A stretch of 64,000 nt of DNA, taken from NCBI RefSeq assembly GCF_026262505.1, contig NC_067205.1:7378001-7442000 (forward strand), given 5' to 3'. Source of the DNA: Trichomonas vaginalis G3 (taxonomy: Eukaryota > Parabasalia > Trichomonadida > Trichomonadidae). The translations under genes were made by a program, and so were the position numbers. Each line of letters begins with the position of its first letter. Position 1 is the stretch's first letter. Below, one piece after another: positions 7,808 through 15,650 of this stretch. Under the pieces are notes generated by a model. That model ran no database searches. It was not told the DNA's origin and was given only the letters and a program-made list of their open reading frames with translations.

Positions 7808-8619
7808 TGTTCTAACTTGTGCCGTGCAGCCTTTATTTTAAGGCATGCATAGTCTGGTGTTTGAGGAGCAGAAGGCTCGATGTATGTAATTTTAAAGAAA
7901 TCGTCATAATTTTTCTTAAAGGTTTCATATGTTGTTTTGAATGTATTGAACCTCATTATTATATCAAGAAGTTTTGTCAATGAGTCAGCAATTGCTTCAT
8001 CTACTGTTGACGTTTTGAGTTTTATTTCTGCTGAGTCGTTTATGAATGGTACTTGACATTGAGTTGTATATGGGTCAAATCCTGTAGGACCCAAATGAAG
8101 CAAGTAGTCTAAAATATCACGAACAGACTTTGAGACAGTTGTGTCGTTCTTCATGACGATTTCACCATTTACAATGAATGGCATAGTACATGAAGTTATT
8201 TGTGGGTCAAAACCAGAAGGATTGAAATGAAGCATATAGTTCAGCGCCTCATACACTGACTTATACACTGTTTCATTATTTTTTGACACAATTTCACCAT
8301 TTACAATGAATGGCATTGTCGAAGGAGTTGTTTTTGTATCGAACCCTGAAGGATTGAAGTTAAGAATGCTTTCAAGAGCTTCATATACAGACCTATAAAC
8401 AGTTGTGTCGTTCTTCATGACGATTTCACCATTTACAATGAATGGCATAGTACATGGAGTTAAAATAGGGTCAAACTTTTCATAGTCCTTCCATGTTATA
8501 TATTTCTCAGTATTTCCATCAGAAATAACAATATATTTGTCAGTAAGTGTGAGAGAGTATTGACCAAAATATAAACGTTTAGCTCTGTCAGCTTCATACG
8601 CATATGCAGCTATACTCAT
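7804..8619 (-). CDS. Repeat protein of the fiber cluster
   Basis: The 271-residue protein contains three ~44-residue repeats centred on TMPFIVNGEIV and ending in NPSGFD, plus a fourth degenerate copy, between about residues 50 and 220. The repeat units suggest an elongated beta-rich shaft. A palindrome GCCTT...AAGGC lies near its 3' end (7832-7847). It is the first gene of the minus-strand structural cluster and shares an 18-bp divergent promoter with the penton-like gene. Structural role inferred; family unknown. Confidence 0.7.
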   Translation of the reverse strand: MSIAAYAYEADRAKRLYFGQYSLTLTDKYIVISDGNTEKYITWKDYEKFDPILTPCTMPFIVNGEIVMKNDTTVYRSVYEALESILNFNPSGFDTKTTPSTMPFIVNGEIVSKNNETVYKSVYEALNYMLHFNPSGFDPQITSCTMPFIVNGEIVMKNDTTVSKSVRDILDYLLHLGPTGFDPYTTQCQVPFINDSAEIKLKTSTVDEAIADSLTKLLDIIMRFNTFKTTYETFKKNYDDFFKITYIEPSAPQTPDYACLKIKAARHKLEH

Positions 8620-8636
8620 ATTTTAATGAGAATAAA
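8620..8636. promoter_or_regulatory. 17-bp divergent promoter
   Basis: The start codons of the fiber-cluster repeat protein (minus) and the penton-like protein (plus) are separated only by ATTTTAATGAGAATAAA. Both transcripts must start inside or just outside this spacer. Confidence 0.6.
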
Positions 8637-9413
8637 ATGTTGTTCTATTTGCAAAGTACAGACCCAAACGAATACGGGACAGTAAAGCTACAAACAAACT
8701 TAGGTCTACAGAATGAGGCGCTTGCATTCAGAATGGTTGACTTCAATACTATCGCAACTTTTGTCATAACAGATGAAACAGATTTCATGGAGATTGAAAT
8801 AGATGGAAAGAAGCACGAAATAAGATTTCACAATAATGTAGAATATAAGATGGAAACATTAGCTGGAGTGTTAAATGCTCTCATAAATACTACAATAAAC
8901 AAGGATAACGAAGAAAACTTAATGAATGTTAAACTTATTGCAGGAGTTTTGAAGTTCAGTTATGCGAAGGAGTTTAAGATAACACGAATGAGTCATAGAG
9001 TTCAATTGCTTCTGGGTGCATACCATATGACATTTCCTTTGAAAAGTGTTGACAAAACGATTGAGATGAAATCTGTTCCATACGTATGTTATGGCAACTG
9101 TTTGTACATTGAGTCTAAAATAGCTAATGTCACAGGCATTTCAGGAGTTAATAGTAAAGGTTCAGTAGAATATAAGTCTTTCTGTTATGAAGTAAATTCA
9201 ATGTTCATTCCAAACGTTCCTGTCATAGCAACTCATTTAGGTAAATGGGTTCGCATTAGTCCTCATAATTTGAAAGACATGCAATTCAGACTTGTTGACT
9301 TTCAAGGAGAGCCTGTAGAACTGAAGGCACCAGTGCGAATGACTGTTGAAGTTGACTTTTTAGAAAATATTAAATGCAACAGCTTACAAGAGAACTCAGA
9401 GCTAAAAATATAA
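8637..9413 (+). CDS. Penton-like minor capsid protein
   Basis: The start is placed at 8637, after the AATAAA of the divergent spacer; the in-frame ATG at 8604 would overlap the neighbouring gene. The ~258-residue, beta-rich protein matches the M2 product 36368-37192 in length and in its C-terminal pattern (a CLYIESKIANVTG-type strand, a mid-chain break, then (I/V)-(R/L)LVD...PV-(E/K)L). In Mavericks the short protein encoded near the major capsid gene is the single jelly-roll penton. The assignment rests on that pattern and synteny. Confidence 0.65.
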   Translation: MLFYLQSTDPNEYGTVKLQTNLGLQNEALAFRMVDFNTIATFVITDETDFMEIEIDGKKHEIRFHNNVEYKMETLAGVLNALINTTINKDNEENLMNVKLIAGVLKFSYAKEFKITRMSHRVQLLLGAYHMTFPLKSVDKTIEMKSVPYVCYGNCLYIESKIANVTGISGVNSKGSVEYKSFCYEVNSMFIPNVPVIATHLGKWVRISPHNLKDMQFRLVDFQGEPVELKAPVRMTVEVDFLENIKCNSLQENSELKI

Positions 9414-9616
9414 AGTATGAATGTTATGTATTAGGTCATGAACTTTGGTTGTTGCTGTTTGATGAAACAAATGAGTTAGTTATGTCAGTCAAGAGAACAG
9501 AAAAATATTGTGTTAGTGAAAACTGCACCAAGTCAATAAGATTAGGTTTGCATTATGAAGATGAGTTCGATACTGTTGAAGAAGTTTTGGATAGATATTA
9601 CAAATTGCTAACTTGA
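9374..9616 (+). CDS. Small Maverick protein, unknown
   Basis: This 80-residue protein overlaps the end of the penton-like gene by 40 bp in another frame. It has two Cys residues close together (YCVSENC) and an acidic C-terminus (EDEFDTVEEVLDRYY). The overlap suggests co-transcription with the penton-like gene. No domain recognised. A shift in the true start is possible. Confidence 0.5.
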   Translation: MQQLTRELRAKNIKYECYVLGHELWLLLFDETNELVMSVKRTEKYCVSENCTKSIRLGLHYEDEFDTVEEVLDRYYKLLT

Positions 9617-9677
9617 AATTTTTTTTGACTGCCGGCGCAAAGCGCCAAGATGGGCTCAAAGAGCCCTCCTGACTGCT
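9617..9677. terminator. Paired mini-hairpins between convergent genes
   Basis: Between two convergent stop codons lie GGCGC-AAA-GCGCC (9634-9646) and GGGCTC-AAA-GAGCCC (9652-9666), both perfect stems with AAA loops, framed by direct copies of GACTGC. The position suits a bidirectional 3'-end signal, but the same hairpin type also occurs inside genes. Confidence 0.55.
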
Positions 9678-10292
9678 TTAATTTACTAAAACATATTTCA
9701 AACAAAGTTTATATTCTGTTGAAAGTTTTGTATATTCATTCGAATATTTATACTTAAACTCAACTCCTGTAGTTCCTGGTGTTTCAATGATGCGGATGTT
9801 ACCTATTTTCATGAATAGTGGAGTTTGACCACAGCATTCGATTTCAGGGTCGAGATAGTCAATGACACATTGTTTCCCTGTTATTCGTGATATAACATTT
9901 TCAAGGTCCTCCTTTGTTAGAATTATTTGGTTCTTACTTATAAGATTTATCAAAAGCTTCTTATCGTCTTTGAGTAAAATTGTTTGGTATAACTGAAGAA
10001 GGTAATGGTCTACGTTATCTGAAGGATTTGTTTGAACATTTGTGTAAGGGTTGTCGTTGGCTTCTCTTGAAAGAATTTGGTCTAATGGTGGATACTCTAA
10101 CTTAACATCTGATGTAGCGTTAGAGTTTGAAGCTGTGTTTAAATTCACCGACTTAAGTTCTGGTTCTTTTTCTTTCAAACACTCTGAACTATAGTTCTTT
10201 ATGACAATATTGTTTGTCGTTCGTGAGTCAACATTTGATGTTGGTTCAATTGGAACATTAACGGCACCAGCTAAGATGGATTTGCTTCTCAT
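9678..10292 (-). CDS. Conserved Maverick CCG-motif protein
   Basis: This 204-residue protein has a low-complexity N-terminus and a C-terminal ~110-residue domain with an acidic-IE-CCG segment followed by strands ending in LKYV. The M2 product 35780-36361 shares the (P-x-I-x-CCG), the spacing and the final LKFV, so the two are homologues. In both elements the gene sits next to the penton-like gene. It is probably a virion or assembly protein; no known family is recognised. Confidence 0.7.
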   Translation of the reverse strand: MRSKSILAGAVNVPIEPTSNVDSRTTNNIVIKNYSSECLKEKEPELKSVNLNTASNSNATSDVKLEYPPLDQILSREANDNPYTNVQTNPSDNVDHYLLQLYQTILLKDDKKLLINLISKNQIILTKEDLENVISRITGKQCVIDYLDPEIECCGQTPLFMKIGNIRIIETPGTTGVEFKYKYSNEYTKLSTEYKLCLKYVLVN

Positions 10293-10326
10293 TTCATATA
10301 GAATAAAAACCTTTTATATGTATGAA
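10293..10326. promoter_or_regulatory. 34-bp divergent promoter
   Basis: TCATATAGAATAAAAACC (minus start side) and TTTTATATGTATGAA (plus side) separate the two starts. The same TAT(A/G)-GA(A/T)AAAA pattern is found in the other divergent spacers. Confidence 0.55.
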
Positions 10327-10719
10327 ATGAACAATATACTCGACAAGGGTTTGAATGTAAAGCTAACGAATGAAAATATTGTTGAATTCACTGAGACAGG
10401 TGCTGTGTATAAAGATGTAGAACTACTGAACAAAAGAGCTAAGGGAAGAAGCAGGAACATGAACAAAGGGTGGAAGCCTATAAAAATTTATGTCAATGAT
10501 GGCTCAGGAGGTTCAAACATAAAGTATGCAGAAAGTTATAGAGTTTATGCTCTCAAAGGTGAAAAGCCTTCATTTAAGAACAGCTATTCTAACGCATATC
10601 CTCAAAAGCTAACGGATGGGGAAGTGGATGATATGAATGACAGCAAAAATATTAACAGAAATGGCGACAGAGATGCATGGAATTTGTTTACCATCAGTCA
10701 ATTGAAGGTTAAACTTTAA
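10327..10719 (+). CDS. Maverick protein of unknown function
   Basis: The start is taken at 10327 because TATGAAATG matches the start context of many genes here; 10318 is an alternative. The ~130-residue basic, Asn/Gly-rich protein contains KGRSRNMNKGWKPIKIYV and a GSGGSN turn. It lies divergently from the CCG-motif gene and convergently with the packaging ATPase, 3 bp from its stop. No homologue in M2 and no known family are recognised. Confidence 0.55.
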   Translation: MNNILDKGLNVKLTNENIVEFTETGAVYKDVELLNKRAKGRSRNMNKGWKPIKIYVNDGSGGSNIKYAESYRVYALKGEKPSFKNSYSNAYPQKLTDGEVDDMNDSKNINRNGDRDAWNLFTISQLKVKL

Positions 10720-11144
10720 AATAATGTTGGTCGTTCCCATGGAATATTTTTGACTTTAATGGTATTAGTCATGATATGAATCTCAAGGTATGAACGAGGA
10801 GAGATGAGAGACTTATATGCTTCCCATATTTCTTCAAAAGGTAATGTTATACCTGACTGTTTCCAAATGAGTTCAATATCATAACGTGAGAAACCTTGAA
10901 AGATAACGAAGTCAGTTATGAGACGTTTTATGTTTAAAGCTAAAAACCTCCATGTTTGCATAAGTATTGCTACAGTTAAATGGTAATGTCTGACTTTAGT
11001 AATGATGTTAGCTAATGGTGAGTCTGGTTTTGACACTAAACCTTTACCAGCGAAGTCGTCACAAACGAGCAGAGTGTTTGAAGGATATTTTTTGAAGGGG
11101 TATTTTGAAAGTTTTGACAGAATGTAGTTTGTCAGTCGTTTCAT
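10716..11144 (-). pseudogene. Packaging ATPase, C-terminal half
   Basis: This is the downstream half of an FtsK/HerA-A32-type DNA-packaging ATPase. It shows the Walker B strand LLVCDDFAG, the sensor-like segment VAILMQTWR and a C-terminal region matching the M2 ATPase (39411-40285). The Met at 11144 is only an internal codon, because the mariner at 11146-12448 separates this part from the Walker A half at 12451-12908. Without excision the gene cannot make the full enzyme. Confidence 0.85.
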
Positions 11145-11145
11145 A

Positions 11146-12448
11146 TAGGGTGTCCAAAGGTGTGTTTAGCACAAACCTGAATACTGCGAATAGAAATAAA
11201 CAAGTTACATATATATAAAGTTTATTTAAATATAATCACCATTGGATTCAATCACGCGTTCGCAGCGATCGATCCAGGCTTGAAAGACACGCTTTAAATC
11301 ATCATGAGAAAATTGCTCAAATTGCTCTCTTACAAAATTTTCAAGATCATCTGGACTCGCGAATTCGCGTCCTTCAGCTCTCTTTTTTAGCGTGCCGAAT
11401 AAATAAAAGTCAGAGGGTGCAATATCAGGTGAATAAATTGGGTTTGGAACAACTTTAACATTGTTTCCACCAAGTAATTCATTACCTTATGACTTTTGTG
11501 AACTCTTGAATTATCAAAATGAATTGCAAACTTTTGTTTTTGTTGTTTGGATTTCTCAAACTCATCAGAATTGATAATTTGAGTAAGAACATTGTCAATT
11601 AGATACTGAGCATTCATCGTATTAGGTTTTTGAAGAATATCAATTGCGATGATGCCATTCACGCCCCAAAAAACCGACAACATCATCATTGGTGTGTCAA
11701 TTTTTTTCTTCGGGAATGTTTGCGGATTTTCATCCTTCGGGATCCACATGATTTTGGCTTCTGTTGCATATTGAAACCAAGACTCGTCCCCGGTTACTAA
11801 AAAGCGAAACTTCTTGGATTGATACGCACCCAATATAGAGAGGAGCTCTTTCGAAGATTGGACTCTAGATTTTTTTTGAACTGAATTAAGGTTGTGCGGA
11901 ACCCAACGTGTATACGTTAGTTTGTAGTTCAAATAATTGTGCAGATAATAACTGACTGTTGTACTTGGTATCTTTGTCATCTCCTCTATCCTTCTGAGTG
12001 ATGCTCTTGGGTCTTCATCTAGCGCTTGAAGAATTGCTTTGATTTTTCTTTGATCCGGCGATTTTTTGTCAATTTTTATGATGGGCGCCTTTTTGTTCAT
12101 GAAGTGATACATCCTAATATGATACGTTACAGTGGAATAGCTAGGAGCATCCATACCGAAGCATTTTACCAATGTCTCGTAGATTTTTTTACAGTCTTTG
12201 CATTTTTTTGCAAGAGCGAGGATGTTTTCTTTATGATTCATTAAAAAAATGAAAAAAATCCCGCCAAAATTTCCCGCGAAACCGCCTCTTGTCTCAAAAT
12301 TCATTTTATATCCCGGCATGGCGCCAAAATACAACATGCTCATCATATACATATATTCATATTTTTTATTATATATTTATAATCAGCATATATCTCCTTT
12401 AATAGTCTCATATAGAGCGCTGTGCTAAACGCACCTTTGGACACCCTA
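11146..12448. mobile_element. mariner-family transposon (Tvmar-like)
   Basis: Terminal inverted repeats of ~28 bp begin TAGGGTGTCCAAAGGTG at 11146 and end with the complement at 12448, with a TA on each side as expected for mariner target duplication. The arms differ at about one position. The 1.3-kb element carries a transposase gene. It sits inside the packaging ATPase gene of M1, so it inserted after M1. Confidence 0.93.
11226..12241 (-). pseudogene. mariner transposase, frameshifted
   Basis: The start is the ATG ending at 12241 and the stop is at 11226-11228. Catalytic elements visible are TGDESWF with the first Asp and HFDNSRVHKS with the second. The third, in SPDIAPSDFYLFG near 11400-11440, is in another frame because of a one-base change near 11465. 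A helix-turn-helix region lies in the N-terminal ~120 residues. As read, the protein would lose its third catalytic Asp, so this copy is probably inactive. Confidence 0.85.
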
Positions 12449-12450
12449 TA

Positions 12451-12908
12451 TTGTAAACTCCTGAGTATTGACGTAAGTGGTGTTTGTCAATAATTCTTTC
12501 CATCTCCTCAGAAGTCTTTTGCATTCCTGACTGTATAAATTCAACGATAGCATAATATTTCCTCTTACGTCGAATGTAACGTTGAAGAAATTCAATGAGT
12601 TCACTGTCTGGAACTTTAACGACATCGGCTTGAACTTTTGACATAAATGTTTTCGCTGTTGAGTCCATAGAGTCTGAAGTTGCTGATATAATGATTTGGT
12701 CATAATATGAGTCATTTCCTAAACGCTCTGTTATGAGTATATGACGAATGAGGTTAAATGTCTTACCTGAACCCATCTTTCCACAATAGAAATAAACACC
12801 ATTTGAACAGAACTCATAATCTTTGCTGAAAGGAAGAATGAGAGAAGAGTTAAGTTTGTCTGTAGTTTCATTCATGTCTTCATCTACGTCATGTATTAAA
12901 TGCTTCAT
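12451..12908 (-). pseudogene. Packaging ATPase, N-terminal half
   Basis: The ATG ending at 12908 starts a protein with the Walker A loop GKMGSGKTFN near residue 45 and then helices leading to the mariner junction. The reading continues briefly into the transposon end before stopping at 12408. Together with 10716-11144 it represents one ATPase gene of about 300 codons. This enzyme family packages DNA into capsids of adeno-like viruses and Mavericks. Confidence 0.85.
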
Positions 12909-12924
12909 TTTATCTCCATTAAAA
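12909..12924. promoter_or_regulatory. 16-bp divergent promoter
   Basis: Only TTTATCTCCATTAAAA-type sequence separates the ATPase start (minus) from the start at 12925 (plus). Confidence 0.6.
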
Positions 12925-13806
12925 ATGCAAGTCAGAAATATTCAGAACATAGCACCGAGTCTAACTGACAAGAGTATAAAGATATACTATGAACATGTTA
13001 TGATGAAACCAACCAAAATTCAAGAAAGCCAGTATACTTATGAATATCCAAGACACTGGGTAGAGTATGTAGGAGGTGAGAAAGCTATTGAAATCAGACA
13101 GGTTCGAAGTATTCCAGCAGGAAGAACAATATTATTGAAGAACTTTAATGTTTTGAGATATAATGATGAAACAAAGAAGCAAGATAGTTTCCCTGTTGCT
13201 GTGTATGTGAACCTAGACACAGGAGATGACATGAAAGTTTTTAATACAAAGCTTCAAACGGTAGTGAGAGAACAACTGACTGCGGAAGGACATCCATTAC
13301 CTTCAGAAGTTACCATAGCATATAATTTTGAAACAAACTCAATAGATTTTAAAGTCATCTCTGCAAAGAAGTCAGGTTTTACATTTAATGAAGCAGATGT
13401 ATATTCGAATGAAAACTTCAAAGCTATTGCATGGTTAGATAATGACGATTGCTTTAAGAAAATATTTAAATACAGTGACTCAACGATGTCAATAGATGAC
13501 CTTCGTGGAATGTTACCATCGACGTTTACAGTAGAAGGTTCAGCAGGATTGCTTACAAGTTTTTCAATTGGTGGTATTTGGTCTCGTGAGAACATTGTTA
13601 TAAAATCCAGTATAAGTGAATTTGCTGAAGAATCTATATTATGTCTTTCAAACTACATGTATTCGCCGCCGAAGCATTATAGTATAACAAACTTTGTCAG
13701 TAAGTTTAACATAAGACTTGTCGAACCTTCTTCAATGAAAGATGTTGTGCTACCCAAAGACGGAAAGGATGGACTCATTATTGAGATGATTTTAATAGCA
13801 TATTAA
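12925..13806 (+). CDS. Maverick structural-type protein, homologue of 45029-45889 and 52353-53200
   Basis: The start is set at 12925; an upstream in-frame ATG at 12823 would run through the ATPase gene. The ~293-residue protein shares an early YP-x-RW segment, a conserved long middle and overall length with two M2 proteins. No enzyme motif is seen. The beta-rich pattern and repeated presence suggest a virion component. It heads a plus-strand run with the genes at 13807 and 14032, each starting directly after the previous stop. Confidence 0.7.
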   Translation: MQVRNIQNIAPSLTDKSIKIYYEHVMMKPTKIQESQYTYEYPRHWVEYVGGEKAIEIRQVRSIPAGRTILLKNFNVLRYNDETKKQDSFPVAVYVNLDTGDDMKVFNTKLQTVVREQLTAEGHPLPSEVTIAYNFETNSIDFKVISAKKSGFTFNEADVYSNENFKAIAWLDNDDCFKKIFKYSDSTMSIDDLRGMLPSTFTVEGSAGLLTSFSIGGIWSRENIVIKSSISEFAEESILCLSNYMYSPPKHYSITNFVSKFNIRLVEPSSMKDVVLPKDGKDGLIIEMILIAY

Positions 13807-14031
13807 ATGAGCTTGTTCTTGAAGGTCATTCATGATGAAATAACTGTTGTAGAAGATGTTAGCAATTGTTCAGACATTTTGAAGCGTATAGATGAGATAA
13901 GAAAGAAGTTAGATAGACCGCAAAGTGGTGAGGGCGAAGCCCGTGAGAACGCTTATGTTTCATTGACTTTCTCCAGTAACGAGAACTTTTATGAGATAAT
14001 ATTGAAGAGAGATGATTTTAATATGGTGTAA
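13807..14031 (+). CDS. Small Maverick protein with in-frame mini-hairpin
   Basis: This 74-residue protein starts immediately after the previous stop. Codons near residue 43 contain GGGC-GAA-GCCC (13932-13942), one of the small hairpins with a three-base loop. The surrounding protein is acidic and possibly alpha-helical. No family recognised. Confidence 0.55.
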   Translation: MSLFLKVIHDEITVVEDVSNCSDILKRIDEIRKKLDRPQSGEGEARENAYVSLTFSSNENFYEIILKRDDFNMV

Positions 14032-14559
14032 ATGGTAGCTTGGGCAGCATTAGGCGCAATGGGAACAAAAGCATTAGCATTTGGAGCAAAAGCACTTGGA
14101 GCTTATGACGCAGTAAATAAAATGAGTGGAGGAAGGGTTTCGAAGACATTAGATGCAAATAAAGGGAAGATTGTAGGCTGGGTTGCAAAGAAGTTAAGAT
14201 TAAATAAAATAGGGCTCATAAATAAAGCATCCAATTTGGTTGCGACTGAGTCAGAAAATGCTTTAGGAAAGGACGATGAGTTTGCAAAACACGCAAAAGA
14301 CTTTAATGACCAGATGAAAGGTGAAACAATGCATTTAAATAGAGTCGATGGAACTAAAGAAAATGTTTCTTCTCCACCAGTAGTTCTTCCGTATGGTCCC
14401 TATGGAATGTATGGAAACCCTTACGAAAGACCATTTGACCCATTGACTGGTGGAAGTAACTGGTATCATTACGGACGAAGAAGAAAGACAGTCAAGTTGG
14501 AGACGGACGTAAAGAAAGCAACTAAAAAGAAACCAAGGAAGAGAGTTATAAAGCAATGA
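14032..14559 (+). CDS. Small basic virion-type protein with hydrophobic N-terminus
   Basis: This 175-residue protein starts directly at the previous stop. The first ~25 residues are Ala/Gly-rich and hydrophobic, followed by an amphipathic basic stretch, a Pro/Tyr/Gly-rich segment and a very basic C-terminus (KKATKKKPRKRV). The pattern recalls membrane-active or DNA-condensing minor virion proteins of adeno-like viruses. M2 has comparable proteins at 49535-49945 and 53166-53444. The role is inferred from composition only. Confidence 0.6.
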   Translation: MVAWAALGAMGTKALAFGAKALGAYDAVNKMSGGRVSKTLDANKGKIVGWVAKKLRLNKIGLINKASNLVATESENALGKDDEFAKHAKDFNDQMKGETMHLNRVDGTKENVSSPPVVLPYGPYGMYGNPYERPFDPLTGGSNWYHYGRRRKTVKLETDVKKATKKKPRKRVIKQ

Positions 14560-14561
14560 AT

Positions 14562-14640
14562 TCAACGGGGTGAAAAAAACAGGTGAAAAAAGAGGTGAGA
14601 TCTCACCACTTCACCTAAATTTATTTTTGTGCTATGTTTT
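14562..14640 (+). repeat. Dispersed 3'-end cassette, copy d
   Basis: GGGTGAAAAAAACA and GGTGAAAAAAGA units are followed by GGTGAGATCTCACC and the box CACCTAAATTTATTTTTG. It follows the stop codon of the 14032 gene and is nearly the same as copy c at 4265-4325. Confidence 0.65.
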
Positions 14641-14664
14641 CATACGTGTGAGGGTGGTGATATC

Positions 14665-14715
14665 ATTAATTTTTAAGTTTATTTTTTATTTTATTTTTAT
14701 TTTATTTTTATATAA
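14665..14715 (+). promoter_or_regulatory. T-rich/TATA promoter
   Basis: Repeated TTTTATTTTATTTTTAT tracts end in TATATAAATG at the start codon of the next gene. Similar sequences precede the genes at 37222, 58089 and 61683. Confidence 0.5.
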
Positions 14716-15000
14716 ATGACAGAACAAAAGCAACTCATACAAATCGAAAAATATAACAAACATACATTTAAACATTTATTCTTCCTTCCTGAGTATAACA
14801 TGTTCTTTACACTTCATCCTAGACCAGTAGATTATACATTGACTGTGTATAAAGATTGTCATGGTAGTTTTATAAAAACTTATGATGATGAAGGTAAGTT
14901 AACAAGACTATGCATTTCAAAACTTGAGAAACTTTATGACTTCAAGTATGACTACAATAGAGTTAACATTGACGATGAAGATATAGAAGAAAATTTATGA
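14716..15000 (+). CDS. Small Maverick protein, unknown
   Basis: This is a 94-residue protein with many Tyr/Phe/His residues in the first half (HTFKHLFFLPEYNMFF) and an acidic end (DDEDIEENL). It is the last gene before the M1 end. The start is well defined by the T-rich TATATAA promoter. No family recognised. Confidence 0.6.
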   Translation: MTEQKQLIQIEKYNKHTFKHLFFLPEYNMFFTLHPRPVDYTLTVYKDCHGSFIKTYDDEGKLTRLCISKLEKLYDFKYDYNRVNIDDEDIEENL

Positions 15001-15144
15001 GAACGTTTATTTTTTCATTAGTGAGTTCGTTAGTGAGGTGAAGTGGTTGGTGGGTTTGTAAATATTTAAGGTTAAGTTTGTTTTTGTGTTTGATTTGTAA
15101 AATATACGTTAACGGTTTCGTAAAGTGTCAAATTCACATATCAT

Positions 15145-15198
15145 GGGTAAGGAGGCGCGCAGTGCCTCCGTACCCAACTAAGCCATACTAACTTTTTT
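15145..15198. repeat. Putative right terminal repeat of M1
   Basis: GGGTA and TACCC arms (15145-15149 / 15171-15175) enclose GGAGGCGC-GCA-GTGCCTCC (15151-15169). The M2 terminal repeats have the same layout: an outer G4/C4 stem, an inner GGCRC-triloop-GYGCC hairpin and an outer T run (here 15193-15198). The partner end is outside the window, so the assignment is by analogy. Confidence 0.5.
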
Positions 15199-15650
15199 CT
15201 CATCATAAGATTGGAGGAATCATAGCAAAACTGTTGCATGCTAAGTTCGGTCAACGATAGGAATTGAGGGGAAATTAATCGTCGAGGAAGTACGATTATG
15301 TAAAGTAAAAAATGTTGTGGGATTTTTAATATTGTATATAATTTTATAATAAAATTTTTGTGAGACATTTTAAGAAGCACATATAATTTTTTGAATTTAA
15401 AAATTAAAGTAGTGTTGAATGAATTTATTGATTAATTTAATACGGATATTTCTCAAAATTAATCAAAAATAGGTTTTCAGAGAACTTTTGAGATATCTTT
15501 TCAAAATGTCTTTTTGAAAATATATAAGTATTATATCAAATTGAAAAAAGGTATTTATCAAAATTCTAAATTCTTAATAAAAAATAACTTTTCAGAGGAT
15601 TGTGATTTTGAAAGCATGAGTAATAAGTAAAAAATATCTACGATTTTAAT
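15199..15650. other. AT-rich spacer before hairpin array 1
   Basis: No gene is supported. A 22-bp sequence containing GCATGCTAAGTTCGG occurs at 15233-15254 and, inverted and identical, at 17224-17245, so hairpin array 1 is bracketed by an inverted repeat. The sequence around 15230-15300 looks like a damaged copy of the end of the reading frame at 17137-17400. Confidence 0.5.

Larger units (their letters stand above)
1..15198. mobile_element. Maverick/Polinton element M1, right part
   Basis: This stretch holds genes typical of Mavericks: an integrase, a penton-like protein, an A32/FtsK-like packaging ATPase, KilA-N proteins and fiber proteins. Many have homologues in the complete element M2 at 30400-54890. 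The left end lies outside the window. The right end is placed near 15198 because a hairpin like that in the M2 terminal repeat occurs at 15145-15175, followed by a short T run. No major capsid protein or polymerase is in view, so those genes presumably lie upstream. The element content is well supported; the exact end is inferred. Confidence 0.8.

Noticed and set aside
11387-12352. Transposase start at 12352
   Set aside because: The frame upstream of 12241 belongs to the transposon end. The ATG ending at 12241 fits mariner transposases better.
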